Made by a program: the position numbers and the translations under genes. Positions 31,846-41,055 of a DNA stretch of 64,000 bases are shown piece by piece (position 1 is the first letter of the stretch; each line of letters begins with the position of its first letter). The stretch comes from Halobacteriales archaeon QH_7_65_31 (GTDB lineage: Archaea; Halobacteriota; Halobacteria; Halobacteriales; Haloarculaceae). The notes under the pieces are model-generated. The model was not told the DNA's origin, made no database searches, and worked only from the letters and a program-made list of their open reading frames with translations. The stretch lies in the NCBI GenBank assembly GCA_003021785.1, contig PXQU01000016.1, positions 62,001 to 126,000 of the forward strand. The letters run 5' to 3'.

Positions 31846-33639
31846 ATGTCCGATCGCTCGCGCTCCGGCGACCGCGTGATAGGGGCCGTGCTCGCGGTCA
31901 CGGCGCTCGCGCTCGTCGCTCGGCTCGCCCTCCTCGGCACTCGTATCGCTCACTTCGACGAGGCGCGCGTCGCCTACTGGGCGTACAACTACGCGGAGAC
32001 CGGGCAGTTCCACTACCGCTCTATCATCCACGGGCCGTTCATCCAGCATGCCGACGCGGCGCTGTTCGAGCTGTTCGGCTACTCCGACTTCGTCGCTCGG
32101 CTCCCCGTCGCTATCGTCGGCGGCCTACTTCCGCTCACCGCGGTGTGGCTCCGCCACCGGCTCACGGACGGCGAGACCGTCGCGCTCGCCGTCCTCCTCG
32201 CCGCGAACCCGGTGCTCCTCTACTACGGGCGGTTCATGCGCTCGACCGTGCTCGTCGCCGGCTTCTGTTTCGTCGCCTTCGTCGCCTTCGTCCGATGGTA
32301 CGACGGGTTCGGCGTCGCGTATCTCTACGCCGGGACGGCGACGCTCGCGCTCGGCTTCGCGTCGAAGGAGAACGCCGTCGTCTACGTGCTCTGTTGGCTC
32401 GGTGCTGGCGCGCTGGTCGTCCACCACAAGCTCGCTTCCCACGACGGCTACGACTCCGCGACCGACTGGCTCTCGCCCCGGCTGCTCGCCGCGCGGACGT
32501 GGCTCCGGGAGCGGTGGGGGCGACCGCTCGCCGGTCACGTCGGCCACCTCGTCGGTGCGACGCTCCTGTTCGTCGCCGTGACGGCGTTCTTGTTCGCGCC
32601 GCGTAGCGGGATCACGAGCGCCGGCGATCTCCCCACGCAGGCGGCCTACGAGCAGTGTCGAGCCGTCGGGCTCTACAGCAGCGATCCCGCGACGACGCTC
32701 CAGTGCACTTGGTACACTGTTCAGGACGGCTTCGGCTCGTGGCTCTCGAAGAGCGCCGGCTCGAACCCGCGAACGCTGGTCGATATCGGCGGGCAGCTGG
32801 CGCTGTCCACGAAGGTGCTCGTCAGCTACGCCGGGCCGCTCGTCGTGCTCGCGATCGCCGGATTCGCGCGCGAGCGGTACGGACGCGGGCGACGCCGGCT
32901 TCTCGTCCTCGCCTGCTTCTACTGGGGCGTCGTCTCGATCCCGGGCTACGCGATCGGGACCGATGTCGAGAACGCGTGGGTCGTGGTCAACGCAGTCGTG
33001 CCGCTGGCGATCCCCGCGGCGGTCGGTGCGGGGCTGTTCATCGACGCTGGCGTTGAGGCGTTCGCCGGTGACGACGACACGACGCTCGCTGTCGTCGGTG
33101 TGGTCGCGCTCGTCCTCCTCGCGTCTCTCGGCGGCGCGGCCGCGACGGGCGTTTACACCAGCACGACCGAGCCGGAGAACAGCCTCGTCCAGTACGCACA
33201 GCCGAGCCAAGAGATGCGACCGGCGATGACCGAGGCGCTCGACGCGGCCGCCCGGACGGACGGGACCGATCTGCTCGCATACAGCGGTGGAGTCAGTGGC
33301 TTCATCGACGGGGCCGAGAGCGCGCCTCGGACTCCGGCCTGTCTCAGATGGTTCAACACCCTCTCGCTGGGCTGGTATCTCTCCGCACACGACGTACGCA
33401 CGGAGTGTGCGACCGGCCAGTCTGAACTTCCCGACGAGCTTCCCTCGGTCGTCGTCGTCCCGGGTGACTGCACGCTCGATCGCGCCGTCGCGTGTCGCGA
33501 GGACGGCTCCGCGATCACTCCGCCCGAGGGGATCGAGTCGCGGCTGTCCGGCTACGAGCGGTACGCCTTCCTTCACCGGACGACGGGCGGCAACGAGTTC
33601 GACGGGATGATCGTCTACGTCGACGACCGTAACGCTTGA
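31846..33639 (+). CDS. Agl23-like (TIGR03663) polytopic membrane protein
   Basis: 597 residues. The N-terminal GT-C-like loop IAHFDEARVAYWAYNYAETGQFHYRSIIHGPFIQH holds acidic residues of the usual active-site type. About eleven helices follow, with an outward C-terminal domain. This is the TIGR03663 family, annotated as flippase-associated protein Agl23 in haloarchaea. Possible role in S-layer glycosylation. Confidence 0.8.
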   Translation: MSDRSRSGDRVIGAVLAVTALALVARLALLGTRIAHFDEARVAYWAYNYAETGQFHYRSIIHGPFIQHADAALFELFGYSDFVARLPVAIVGGLLPLTAVWLRHRLTDGETVALAVLLAANPVLLYYGRFMRSTVLVAGFCFVAFVAFVRWYDGFGVAYLYAGTATLALGFASKENAVVYVLCWLGAGALVVHHKLASHDGYDSATDWLSPRLLAARTWLRERWGRPLAGHVGHLVGATLLFVAVTAFLFAPRSGITSAGDLPTQAAYEQCRAVGLYSSDPATTLQCTWYTVQDGFGSWLSKSAGSNPRTLVDIGGQLALSTKVLVSYAGPLVVLAIAGFARERYGRGRRRLLVLACFYWGVVSIPGYAIGTDVENAWVVVNAVVPLAIPAAVGAGLFIDAGVEAFAGDDDTTLAVVGVVALVLLASLGGAAATGVYTSTTEPENSLVQYAQPSQEMRPAMTEALDAAARTDGTDLLAYSGGVSGFIDGAESAPRTPACLRWFNTLSLGWYLSAHDVRTECATGQSELPDELPSVVVVPGDCTLDRAVACREDGSAITPPEGIESRLSGYERYAFLHRTTGGNEFDGMIVYVDDRNA

Positions 33640-33664
33640 GCGAGCGCCGTCTGTGGCCACGGGT

Positions 33665-34861
33665 ATGGATCTCTCCGCTGACTCACCGACCGTCGGCGTC
33701 GTCGGCGGCGGCCAGCTCGGACGGATGCTCGCCGAGGCGGGCAGCCCGCTCGGGGTGCAGCTGGTCGTCTCCGACCCGACGCCGGACTGCCCGGCGAACC
33801 ACGTCGCCCGCGAGCAGCTCGTCGGCGCGTTCGACGACGGCGACACCCTCCGGGCGCTCGCAGAGCGGGCAGACGTGCTCACCTACGAGATCGAACTCGC
33901 CGACCCCGACGCGCTCGATGCCGTCAGCGAGCAGACCGGCACGCCGGTCCATCCGGCTCCCGACACGCTTCGGACGATTCAGGACAAGCTCGTCCAGAAC
34001 GAGACGTTCGCCGAGGCGGGGCTTCCGCTCCCGGCGTTCCGGCGTGTCGACGACGCCGACGATCTCCGAGCCGCGGGCGAGGAGCTCGGCTGGCCGGTGA
34101 TGGTGAAAGCCCGGACCGGTGGCTACGACGGGCGCGGCAACGTTCCGGTCGACTCCCCCGACGAGGCCGAGACCGCCCTCGCCGAGATAGGGGCCGACGA
34201 CGGCGGCGCGGTCGCCGAGGAGCTGGTCGAGTTCGAGCGCGAGCTCGCGGTCATCGGCGCACGCGGCTCGGACGAGACGGCGACGTTCCCCGTCACCGAG
34301 ACGGTCCAGCGCGAGGAGATTCTCCGCGAGTCGCTCTCGCCGGCGCGGACGGACGAGGGAACGCGCGAGCGCGCCCGTGCGGTCGCCCGCTCGGTGCTCG
34401 ATGAGCTGGACGGACGCGGCGTCTTCGGGATCGAGCTGTTCGAGCGCGAGCAGGAGGGGGGGCCGAACGAGATCCTGCTGAACGAGGTCGCGCCCCGACC
34501 GCACAACTCCGGCCACTGGAGCATCGAGGGCTGTGTCACCTCGCAGTTCGAACAGCACGTGCGCGCGGTCGTCGGGCTTCCGCTCGGCTCGACGCGGCGA
34601 CGCGGCCCGACCGCGAGCGCGAACGTCCTCGGGGAGGTGGCCGAGCCGACGCGCGCCCGACTGACCGGCGTCGATGAGGCGCTCGCGGCCACGGACGCCC
34701 ATCTCCACTGGTACGGGAAGCGGGAGGTTCGACCGCTCAGGAAGATGGGTCACGTCACCGCCGTCGGGGAGTCGGAGCCACCGCTGTCGGCCGTGCGCGA
34801 GGCCGTCGAAACGCTCGGATTCGCCGCCGACCGCAACGGCGAAGAGGGTCGCTCCCGGTAA
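33665..34861 (+). CDS. purK: N5-carboxyaminoimidazole ribonucleotide synthase
   Basis: 398 residues from ATG at 33665. VGVVGGGQLGRMLAEAG is the N-terminal signature. ATP-grasp motifs include KARTGGYDGRGN and the metal-binding NEVAPRPHNSGHW. It carboxylates AIR using ATP and bicarbonate in purine synthesis. It is 6 bp before purE. Confidence 0.95.
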   Translation: MDLSADSPTVGVVGGGQLGRMLAEAGSPLGVQLVVSDPTPDCPANHVAREQLVGAFDDGDTLRALAERADVLTYEIELADPDALDAVSEQTGTPVHPAPDTLRTIQDKLVQNETFAEAGLPLPAFRRVDDADDLRAAGEELGWPVMVKARTGGYDGRGNVPVDSPDEAETALAEIGADDGGAVAEELVEFERELAVIGARGSDETATFPVTETVQREEILRESLSPARTDEGTRERARAVARSVLDELDGRGVFGIELFEREQEGGPNEILLNEVAPRPHNSGHWSIEGCVTSQFEQHVRAVVGLPLGSTRRRGPTASANVLGEVAEPTRARLTGVDEALAATDAHLHWYGKREVRPLRKMGHVTAVGESEPPLSAVREAVETLGFAADRNGEEGRSR

Positions 34862-34867
34862 CCGCGT

Positions 34868-35485
34868 ATGGCAGACGCAGTGGACTCCCTGATTCGCGCG
34901 CTTCGGGCGGACGCCGACGCCGACCGTCCGACCGACCGGACGCCGGACGTGGGTATCATCATGGGATCGGACTCCGATTTCGACGTGATGTCCGGGGCGT
35001 TCGACGCGCTCTCGGAGCTCGGCTTCGACGAGCAGACCGACCCGGCCGACCCACCCGACTCGCGGTTCACCTTCGAGACGTACGTCGTCTCGGCCCACCG
35101 GACGCCGGAGCTGCTGTACGCGTACGCGGAGACCGCCGGAGAGCGCGGGCTGGACGTGATTATCGCCGGTGCTGGCGGCAAATCCGCCGATCTCCCGAAC
35201 ATGACCGCGAGTATCGCGTACCCGCTCCCCGTCATCGGCGTGCCGGTACAGGAGAAGTCGGTCGATTCGGTCATCGGGATGCCGACGGGTGCACCGCTGG
35301 TCGCCGTCGACGCCGGCAAATCGTTCAACGCCGGGCTCTCTGCGGCCCAGATCCTCGCGCGTGAACACGACGTGCTGGCCGACCGACTGCGCGCGTATCG
35401 AGAACAGCTCCAGCAAGAGGTCGGTGCGGTGTCGAGCGACGTACACGAGAGCGGCCACGAGCTGTTCGGTCGCCGGCGAGAGTAG
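34868..35485 (+). CDS. purE: N5-carboxyaminoimidazole ribonucleotide mutase
   Basis: 205 residues, somewhat longer than bacterial PurE (about 165) at both ends. VGIIMGSDSDFDVM, SAHRTPELLYAYAE and AGAGGKSADLPNMTAS are the active-site motifs. It completes the carboxylation begun by PurK. The C-terminal extension is specific to haloarchaeal forms. Confidence 0.95.
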   Translation: MADAVDSLIRALRADADADRPTDRTPDVGIIMGSDSDFDVMSGAFDALSELGFDEQTDPADPPDSRFTFETYVVSAHRTPELLYAYAETAGERGLDVIIAGAGGKSADLPNMTASIAYPLPVIGVPVQEKSVDSVIGMPTGAPLVAVDAGKSFNAGLSAAQILAREHDVLADRLRAYREQLQQEVGAVSSDVHESGHELFGRRRE

Positions 35486-35557
35486 CCGGGAGCCGGCGAA
35501 CGCGTGAGAGTGAATCCTTATGTACGAGCTTCCACTATGGCCGTATGATACAGACAG

Positions 35558-35968
35558 ATGAGCAATCCGTGGATCGCTATTGGCGCGCTCGCCGTGGTGG
35601 CTGTCGTCATCCCCGTCTCGATGATAGCCGTCTCGTCGCTTCTTCGGCCGAGCGTCCCAGAGCAAGGTAAGACGACCGTCTACGAGTCCGGTGAGATACC
35701 GACGGGCGACACGCGTATCCAGTTCAACATCCAGTACTACATGATCGCGCTGTTGTTCGTCGTGTTCGACATCGAGACCGTCCTCATCTTCCCGTGGACG
35801 GTCATCTACAACGACGCAGTCAGCCAGTTCGGGATGGGGAGCGCCCTCCTGCCGATGCTGGCCTTCATCGGTGTCCTCGTCATCGGACTCGCGTGGGCGT
35901 GGCGCAACGGCGCGGTGCGGTGGGTCAGCTCCGACCGCGCGCGCGAGACGACCGGCGGCGCACAATAA
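35558..35968 (+). CDS. nuoA: NADH-quinone oxidoreductase-like subunit A
   Basis: 136 residues, three membrane helices. YESGEIPTGDTRIQFNIQYYMIALLFVVFDIETVLIFPW is the NuoA signature. It opens the nuo operon. A TATA-like CCTTATGTA lies at about 35516-35524. Confidence 0.95.
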   Translation: MSNPWIAIGALAVVAVVIPVSMIAVSSLLRPSVPEQGKTTVYESGEIPTGDTRIQFNIQYYMIALLFVVFDIETVLIFPWTVIYNDAVSQFGMGSALLPMLAFIGVLVIGLAWAWRNGAVRWVSSDRARETTGGAQ

Positions 35969-35970
35969 TC

Positions 35971-36660
35971 ATGAGCAGCGACAACACCAACACGACAGAG
36001 ACGACACAGGAAGCGCGAATGGGCGAGGGCGTCGACTCCCGGTTCAACTCGACGCTTCGCGAGGCGTTCGGCTCGTCGCCGTTCATCCTCACGAAGTTCG
36101 ACAAGTTCATGAACTGGGTTCGCGGCTCCTCGATGTTCATGCTGCAGTTCGGCATCGCCTGCTGCAGCATCGAGATGATGCACACCTACGGGGTGAAACA
36201 CGATCTCGACCGCTTCGGTGCGGGCGTTCCCCGCGCGTCGCCGCGGCAGGCGGACGTGATTATCGTCCCCGGAACCATCGTCTCGAAGTTCGCTCCGCGG
36301 ATGAAACGCGTCTACGACCAGATGCCGGAGCCGAAGTTCGTCGTCGGCATGGGCTCGTGTACCATCTCGGGCGGCCCGTTCCAAGAGGGATACAACGTCA
36401 TCAAGGGCGCAGAGGAGGTCATCCCGGTCGATATTCACGTGCCGGGCTGTCCCCCGCGACCAGAGGCGCTCGTCTACGGCGTCGCCAAGCTACAGGAACG
36501 CATCGCCAACGGCGAGTCCGCGCCCGTGACGGTCGCGCCGTACGAGCTCGAACAGTTCGGCGATCTCGACGACGACGAGCTGGTGCAGCATCTCGCCGAT
36601 CAGATCGACGAAGAGGAACTCGTGATGCGGTACGACTGGGCGGAGTCACCATCACCATGA
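35971..36660 (+). CDS. nuoB: NADH-quinone oxidoreductase-like subunit B (N2 cluster)
   Basis: 229 residues. Cluster N2 ligands: CC in [11 protein letters not shown], Cys in [10 protein letters not shown] and in [11 protein letters not shown]. The last 50 residues are an acidic extension. ATG at 35971, overlap with the next gene. Confidence 0.96.
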   Translation: MSSDNTNTTETTQEARMGEGVDSRFNSTLREAFGSSPFILTKFDKFMNWVRGSSMFMLQFGIACCSIEMMHTYGVKHDLDRFGAGVPRASPRQADVIIVPGTIVSKFAPRMKRVYDQMPEPKFVVGMGSCTISGGPFQEGYNVIKGAEEVIPVDIHVPGCPPRPEALVYGVAKLQERIANGESAPVTVAPYELEQFGDLDDDELVQHLADQIDEEELVMRYDWAESPSP

Positions 36661-38336
36661 GTCTCGAAGACCCAACCAAACCGGAGCTGGACGCCGGCGA
36701 AACGACCGAGGGCGTCGACTACGACGCGCTCGAATCGCTACTGGGCGAGTACGCCATCGGTCGCGAGTCACACGTCAACGCCGAGGCGTTCGTCGTCCGT
36801 CCCGACGAGGTACAGGCGGCGCTCGAACTACTGCGTGCGGAGGCCGGCTTCGACCACTGCTCGTGTGTCACGGCCCAGGAGTACGAGGACCGCTACGAGT
36901 CCATCTACCACCTCCGCAAGTACGACGATCCGACACAGGAGGTCGGTGTCGTGGTTCCGACGAGCAGGGACGACCCCGTCTCCGAGTCGGCGAACGAGGT
37001 GTACCGAACCGCCGACTGGCACGAGCGCGAGGCGTACGATCTCGTCGGGATCGAGTACGACGATCACCCCGATCTGCGTCGGATCCTCCTGCCGGAGACG
37101 TGGCAGGGACACCCGCTCTCGCTCGATTACGATCAGGAGCAGCCGCAGGTCGTCGAGTTCTCCGAGCACGCGAACCCGCTCAAGGAGGATCACTCCGGTG
37201 ACGCCGAGTCGGACACGATGTTCCTCAACATCGGCCCGCACCACCCGGCGACTCACGGCGTGCTCCACCTGAAGACGACGCTCGACGGCGAGCAGATCGC
37301 CGACGTGGAGAGCGACATCGGCTATCTCCATCGCTGTGAGGAGCAGATCTGTCAGAACGGAACGTATCGCCACCAGATCATGCCGTACCCCGACCGCTGG
37401 GACTACATCTCGGCCGGCATCCTCAACGAGTGGGCGTACGCGCGTGCCGCGGAGGACATGGCCGATATCGACGTGCCGGAGTACGCACAGGTCATCCGGA
37501 CGATGTCTGCGGAGATGTGTCGTATCGCGAGCCACATGCTCGCGCTCGCCACGTTCGCGCTCGACATCTACGGCGACTTCACGGCCATCTTCATGTACGC
37601 GATGAAGGACCGCGAGATCATGCAGAACTTGCTTGAAGACCTCACCGGCCAGCGGCTGATGTTCAACTACCTCCGTCTGGGCGGTGTCGCGTGGGACCTC
37701 CCGGAGCCGCGCGAGGACTTTTTCGAGCAGACGCGTGATTTCCTCGACGAGCTGCCGGAGAAGCTGGAGGAGTACCACAACATGATCACCTCGAACGAGA
37801 TCTTCCAGCTCCGCTGTGTCAACACCGGCGTGCTCGGTCCCGACGTGGCGAAGAGCTACGGTGCGACCGGCCCGGTCGCGCGTGGCTCCGGCGTCGATTA
37901 CGATATCCGTCGTGACGACCCGTACGGCTACTACGACGAACTCGACTGGGATGTCGTCACCGAGCAGGGCTGTGACAACTACTCGCGCGTGCTCGTTCGG
38001 ATGCGCGAGGTCGAGGAGTCGGCGAAGATCATCGACCAGTGTGTCGATCTGCTCGAAGAGTGGCCCGAGGAGGAACGCACGATCCAGTCGAACGTGCCGC
38101 GCACGCTGAAGCCGGAGGCCGACACCGAGATCTACCGCTCGGTCGAGGGTGCAAAAGGGGAGCTTGGCATCTATATGCGCGCCGACGGAACCGACAAGCC
38201 CGCGCGGTTCAAGATCCGGTCGCCGTGCTTCTCGAACCTCCAGACGCTTCCGGAGATGTCACAGGGTGAGTACATTCCCGATCTCATCGCGTCGCTGGGG
38301 AGTCTGGATATCGTGCTCGGAGAGGTCGACCGATGA
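36657..38336 (+). CDS. nuoCD: Fused NADH-quinone oxidoreductase-like subunits C and D
   Basis: 559 residues. NuoC part about 1-165 (WHEREAYDLVGIEYDDHPDLRRILLPETWQGHPL). NuoD part from MFLNIGPHHPATHGVLHLKTTLDGE to the end IASLGSLDIVLGEVDR, including the quinone-site His and Tyr region. A C-D fusion is known in some complex I types. ATGA overlaps on both sides. Confidence 0.95.
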   Translation: MSLEDPTKPELDAGETTEGVDYDALESLLGEYAIGRESHVNAEAFVVRPDEVQAALELLRAEAGFDHCSCVTAQEYEDRYESIYHLRKYDDPTQEVGVVVPTSRDDPVSESANEVYRTADWHEREAYDLVGIEYDDHPDLRRILLPETWQGHPLSLDYDQEQPQVVEFSEHANPLKEDHSGDAESDTMFLNIGPHHPATHGVLHLKTTLDGEQIADVESDIGYLHRCEEQICQNGTYRHQIMPYPDRWDYISAGILNEWAYARAAEDMADIDVPEYAQVIRTMSAEMCRIASHMLALATFALDIYGDFTAIFMYAMKDREIMQNLLEDLTGQRLMFNYLRLGGVAWDLPEPREDFFEQTRDFLDELPEKLEEYHNMITSNEIFQLRCVNTGVLGPDVAKSYGATGPVARGSGVDYDIRRDDPYGYYDELDWDVVTEQGCDNYSRVLVRMREVEESAKIIDQCVDLLEEWPEEERTIQSNVPRTLKPEADTEIYRSVEGAKGELGIYMRADGTDKPARFKIRSPCFSNLQTLPEMSQGEYIPDLIASLGSLDIVLGEVDR

Positions 38337-39382
38337 CGTTCACGGAAACGATCAGCGGTCTGCTCCCGATCGCGGGTCCGATCTCCGATTTCATCGGCGG
38401 GGCGGTCGCGTCACTGATCATCGTTTCGTTCCTCATGTCGCTCGTCGCGGTGTCGGGCATCTGGGGGAAGCGGAAGATCACGGCCGCGTTCACCGACCGC
38501 ATCGCGGTGAACCGCCACGGGCCGTTCGGCCTGCTCATCATCGTGGCCGACGCGGTTCGGCTGCTCTCGAAGGAGCTGATCGTTCCCGAGGGCGTCGACC
38601 GACCGGCGTGGGATCTCGGGCCGCTGGTGATGGCGTCCTCGGCGTTGCTCGGCTTCGCCGTCATTCCGATGGGGACGCTGTTCGGGCTGAATCTCCAAGT
38701 CGCTGACCCACAGGCCGGACTCGCGTACGTCTTCGCGACCGCCTCGATCGCGTCGGTCGGGCTCGTGATGGCCGGCTACTCGTCGAACAACAAGTACTCG
38801 ATGCTGGGTGGGCTGCGTGCGGTCGCACAGAATCTCGCCTACGAGATCCCGCTCGTCGTGACCGGTGTCTCCGTCGTGCTGTTCGCCGGCTCGCTCCAGC
38901 TGAGCGAGATCGTCGCCCAGCAGGGGCAGACGCTCGTCTCGCTCGGCGGCGTCGCGATTCCGTCCTGGTACGCCTTCGTGAACCCGTTCGCGTTCCTCCT
39001 GTTCATGGTCGCGAACCTCGCGGAGGTCGGGCGAAACCCGTTCGACGTGCCGGAAGCACCCACGGAGATCGTGGCCGGGTGGCAGACGGAGTACTCGTCG
39101 GTCTACTTCGTGCTCTGTTATCTCTCGGAGTTCATCCACATCTTCCTCGGCGGCGCGATCATCGCCACGATCTTCCTCGGTGGGCCGGCAGGGCCGTTCC
39201 TGCCCGGCTTCGTCTGGATGGTGATCAAGATCCTCGCCGTCTATCTGTTCACGCAGTGGGCGCGCTCGGCGATTCCGCGCGTCCGTATCGACCAGCTCAT
39301 CGAGATCGGCTGGAAGGGGATGCTCGTGTTATCGTTCGCCAACCTCGTGCTCACGGCCGTTATCGTGGGAGTGATCGCATAA
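38333..39382 (+). CDS. nuoH: NADH-quinone oxidoreductase-like subunit H
   Basis: 349 residues, about eight helices. KRKITAAFTDRIAVNRHGPFGLL and NPFDVPEAPTEIVAGWQTEYSS are the quinone-chamber signatures. Part of the membrane arm at the interface with the B-C-D module. Confidence 0.95.
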   Translation: MTFTETISGLLPIAGPISDFIGGAVASLIIVSFLMSLVAVSGIWGKRKITAAFTDRIAVNRHGPFGLLIIVADAVRLLSKELIVPEGVDRPAWDLGPLVMASSALLGFAVIPMGTLFGLNLQVADPQAGLAYVFATASIASVGLVMAGYSSNNKYSMLGGLRAVAQNLAYEIPLVVTGVSVVLFAGSLQLSEIVAQQGQTLVSLGGVAIPSWYAFVNPFAFLLFMVANLAEVGRNPFDVPEAPTEIVAGWQTEYSSVYFVLCYLSEFIHIFLGGAIIATIFLGGPAGPFLPGFVWMVIKILAVYLFTQWARSAIPRVRIDQLIEIGWKGMLVLSFANLVLTAVIVGVIA

Positions 39383-39383
39383 C

Positions 39384-39845
39384 ATGATCGGACTACTCAA
39401 ATCGATGGGAACGACGATGAAACACGCCCTCGGCGGAGAGACGTTCACCGTCGAGTATCCGGAGGAGACGCCGGAGGTGTCACCGCGGTTCCGGGGCGTT
39501 CACAAGTTCTCACAGGAGCGGTGTATCTGGTGTCGGCAGTGCGAGAACGTCTGTCCGAACGACACGATTCAGATCGTCACGGACGACCAGCGCAACGGCG
39601 AGCAGTACAACCTCCACATCGGGCAGTGTATCTACTGTCGGCTGTGCGAGGAGGTCTGTCCCGTCGACGCAATTTTGCTCACGCAGAACTTCGAGTTCAC
39701 CGGCGACACCAAGGACGATCTCGCGTACAACATGGAGCAGCTCCAGAACGTGCCGTGGTACAAGGACATCGATCCGCTCGCATCGCGTGAGCCCGACCGC
39801 GGCGGCTGGATCGGCGAGGGTGAAGGCGAAGTCGATTACCAGTAG
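39384..39845 (+). CDS. nuoI: NADH-quinone oxidoreductase-like subunit I (two 4Fe-4S clusters)
   Basis: 153 residues with two ferredoxin motifs: CIWCRQCENVCP and CIYCRLCEEVCP. The last 31 codons, plus 15 bp beyond the stop, are repeated 209 bp downstream (39972-40064) with only synonymous changes. Confidence 0.95.
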   Translation: MIGLLKSMGTTMKHALGGETFTVEYPEETPEVSPRFRGVHKFSQERCIWCRQCENVCPNDTIQIVTDDQRNGEQYNLHIGQCIYCRLCEEVCPVDAILLTQNFEFTGDTKDDLAYNMEQLQNVPWYKDIDPLASREPDRGGWIGEGEGEVDYQ

Positions 39846-39860
39846 CTCTGGACCGTCCTA

Positions 39861-39890
39861 CCGCCTGAGCGGAGCGAAGGCGGCCTTTTT
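39861..39890 (+). terminator. Probable terminator after nuoI
   Basis: CCGCCT at 39861-39866 pairs with AGGCGG at 39878-39883, followed by five T at 39886-39890. It would separate nuoABCDHI from nuoJKLMN, with nuoJ using the TATA-like box at 40079. Confidence 0.55.
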
Positions 39891-39971
39891 CATCCACGTT
39901 TTTCTCGTGAGTGGTTTCACAGCGAGCGACCGCGAGCGAGAAATCCCGAACAAGAAAAAGGTAGGGTCACG

Positions 39972-40064
39972 AGGACATCGACCCGCTCGCGTCGCGTGAG
40001 CCCGACCGCGGCGGCTGGATCGGCGAGGGCGAAGGCGAAGTCGATTATCAGTAGCTCTGGACCG
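39972..40064 (+). repeat. Duplicate of the nuoI 3' end
   Basis: A 93-bp copy of 39763-39855, offset 209 bp, covering the last 27 codons, stop and 10-15 bp beyond. Four differences were found and all are at third codon positions without amino-acid change (Asp, Ala, Gly and Tyr codons). Confidence 0.92.
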
Positions 40065-40168
40065 CTTCACGGTTTTACTTTTATACGCGGCTGGTAGCGA
40101 CGCGACTTCGCCCGCCCGCGTGGGCGCACAAAGAAAGGTTCAAACCTGACGGCGATGAGTCTCATCTA

Positions 40169-40444
40169 ATGGTCGGAACACTCGAACTAGTGGCGTTTCT
40201 GTTGTTCGCACTGTTAACAGCAGCGAGCAGCCTCGGTGTCGTCCTGGTTCGTGACGTCTGGCACAGTGCGCTCCTACTGGGGGTGGCGCTCACGTCGGTC
40301 GCGATCCACTACGTCATGTTGCGTGCAGAGTTCCTCGCGACGATGCAGATTCTCGTCTACATCGGCGGGGTGCTCGTCTTGGTCACGTTCGCGGTGATGC
40401 TCGTGCGCCGGACCGACGACGAGGTCATCGAGGTGACGGCATGA
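40169..40444 (+). CDS. nuoJ: NADH-quinone oxidoreductase-like subunit J, N-terminal piece
   Basis: 91 residues with three helices: LVAFLLFALLTAASSLGVVLVRDVWHSALLLGVALTSVAIHYVMLRAEFLATMQILVYIGGVLVLVTFAVML. This is the first half of NuoJ. The rest is the next gene, overlapping by ATGA, so NuoJ is split, as in other haloarchaea. Confidence 0.92.
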   Translation: MVGTLELVAFLLFALLTAASSLGVVLVRDVWHSALLLGVALTSVAIHYVMLRAEFLATMQILVYIGGVLVLVTFAVMLVRRTDDEVIEVTA

Positions 40445-40746
40445 CTCGACCGCGGCTCTACACGAGCTCGAAACAGGCGGTCGGTCTCGTCGCGTTCGTC
40501 CTGTTCGGCGTGTTCGCTGCGATCTTCCTGACTGCCGAGTTCGCCGACCCGGCGACGTACGCCGGCAACACGGGGAGTATCATCGAGGGGATCGGCTACG
40601 CGATGTTCAGTCTCGACGCCGGGCCGTTCGCGGAGCGCACCGACGGCTTCCTGATCGCCTTCGAAATTCTGGATCTCGCACTGCTCGCGGCGCTGGCCGG
40701 CGCGGTGATGCTTGGGAAGCGCGATAGCACGGAGGGGGACAGCTGA
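40441..40746 (+). CDS. NADH-quinone oxidoreductase-like subunit J, C-terminal piece
   Basis: 101 residues, two helices (VGLVAFVLFGVFAAIFLTAEF and LIAFEILDLALLAALAGAVMLG), matching the last part of NuoJ. The loop between them carries GNTGSIIEGIGYAMFS. Coupled to nuoK by TGATG. Confidence 0.88.
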   Translation: MTRPRLYTSSKQAVGLVAFVLFGVFAAIFLTAEFADPATYAGNTGSIIEGIGYAMFSLDAGPFAERTDGFLIAFEILDLALLAALAGAVMLGKRDSTEGDS

Positions 40747-41051
40747 TGGCCGTCCCGGTTCAGTACTATCTCGTCTTCTCGACGCTCGTCTTCTGTATCG
40801 GTCTGTTCGGCGTCCTGACCCGACGGAACGCGCTGTTCTTCCTGATGTCGGTCGAGCTGATGTTGAACGCGGCGAACATCAACCTCGTCGCCTTTTCGTT
40901 TTATCACGGCAATCTCACCGGACAGGTGTTCAGTCTGTTTACGATGGCGCTGGCCGCGGCGGAAGTCGCCATCGGTATCGGTATCATCCTCGTCCTCTAC
41001 CGCAACTTCGCGGACGTGGACGTAACGAGCGCGACAACGCTGAGGTGGTAA
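40746..41051 (+). CDS. nuoK: NADH-quinone oxidoreductase-like subunit K
   Basis: 101 residues, three helices. NALFFLMSVELMLNAANINLVAF contains the conserved membrane Glu residues for proton transfer. Confidence 0.95.
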   Translation: MAVPVQYYLVFSTLVFCIGLFGVLTRRNALFFLMSVELMLNAANINLVAFSFYHGNLTGQVFSLFTMALAAAEVAIGIGIILVLYRNFADVDVTSATTLRW

Positions 41052-41055
41052 CAGT

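Larger units (their letters stand above)
39846..40168. other. Gap in the nuo operon: terminator, duplicated nuoI end and nuoJ promoter
   Basis: This 323-bp gap is unusual in an operon whose other genes overlap. From left: a terminator-like hairpin (39861-39890), AT-rich filler, the duplicated nuoI end (39972-40064), a TATA-like TTTTATACG at 40079-40087 and an approximately 55-60-nt leader before nuoJ. Confidence 0.75.
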
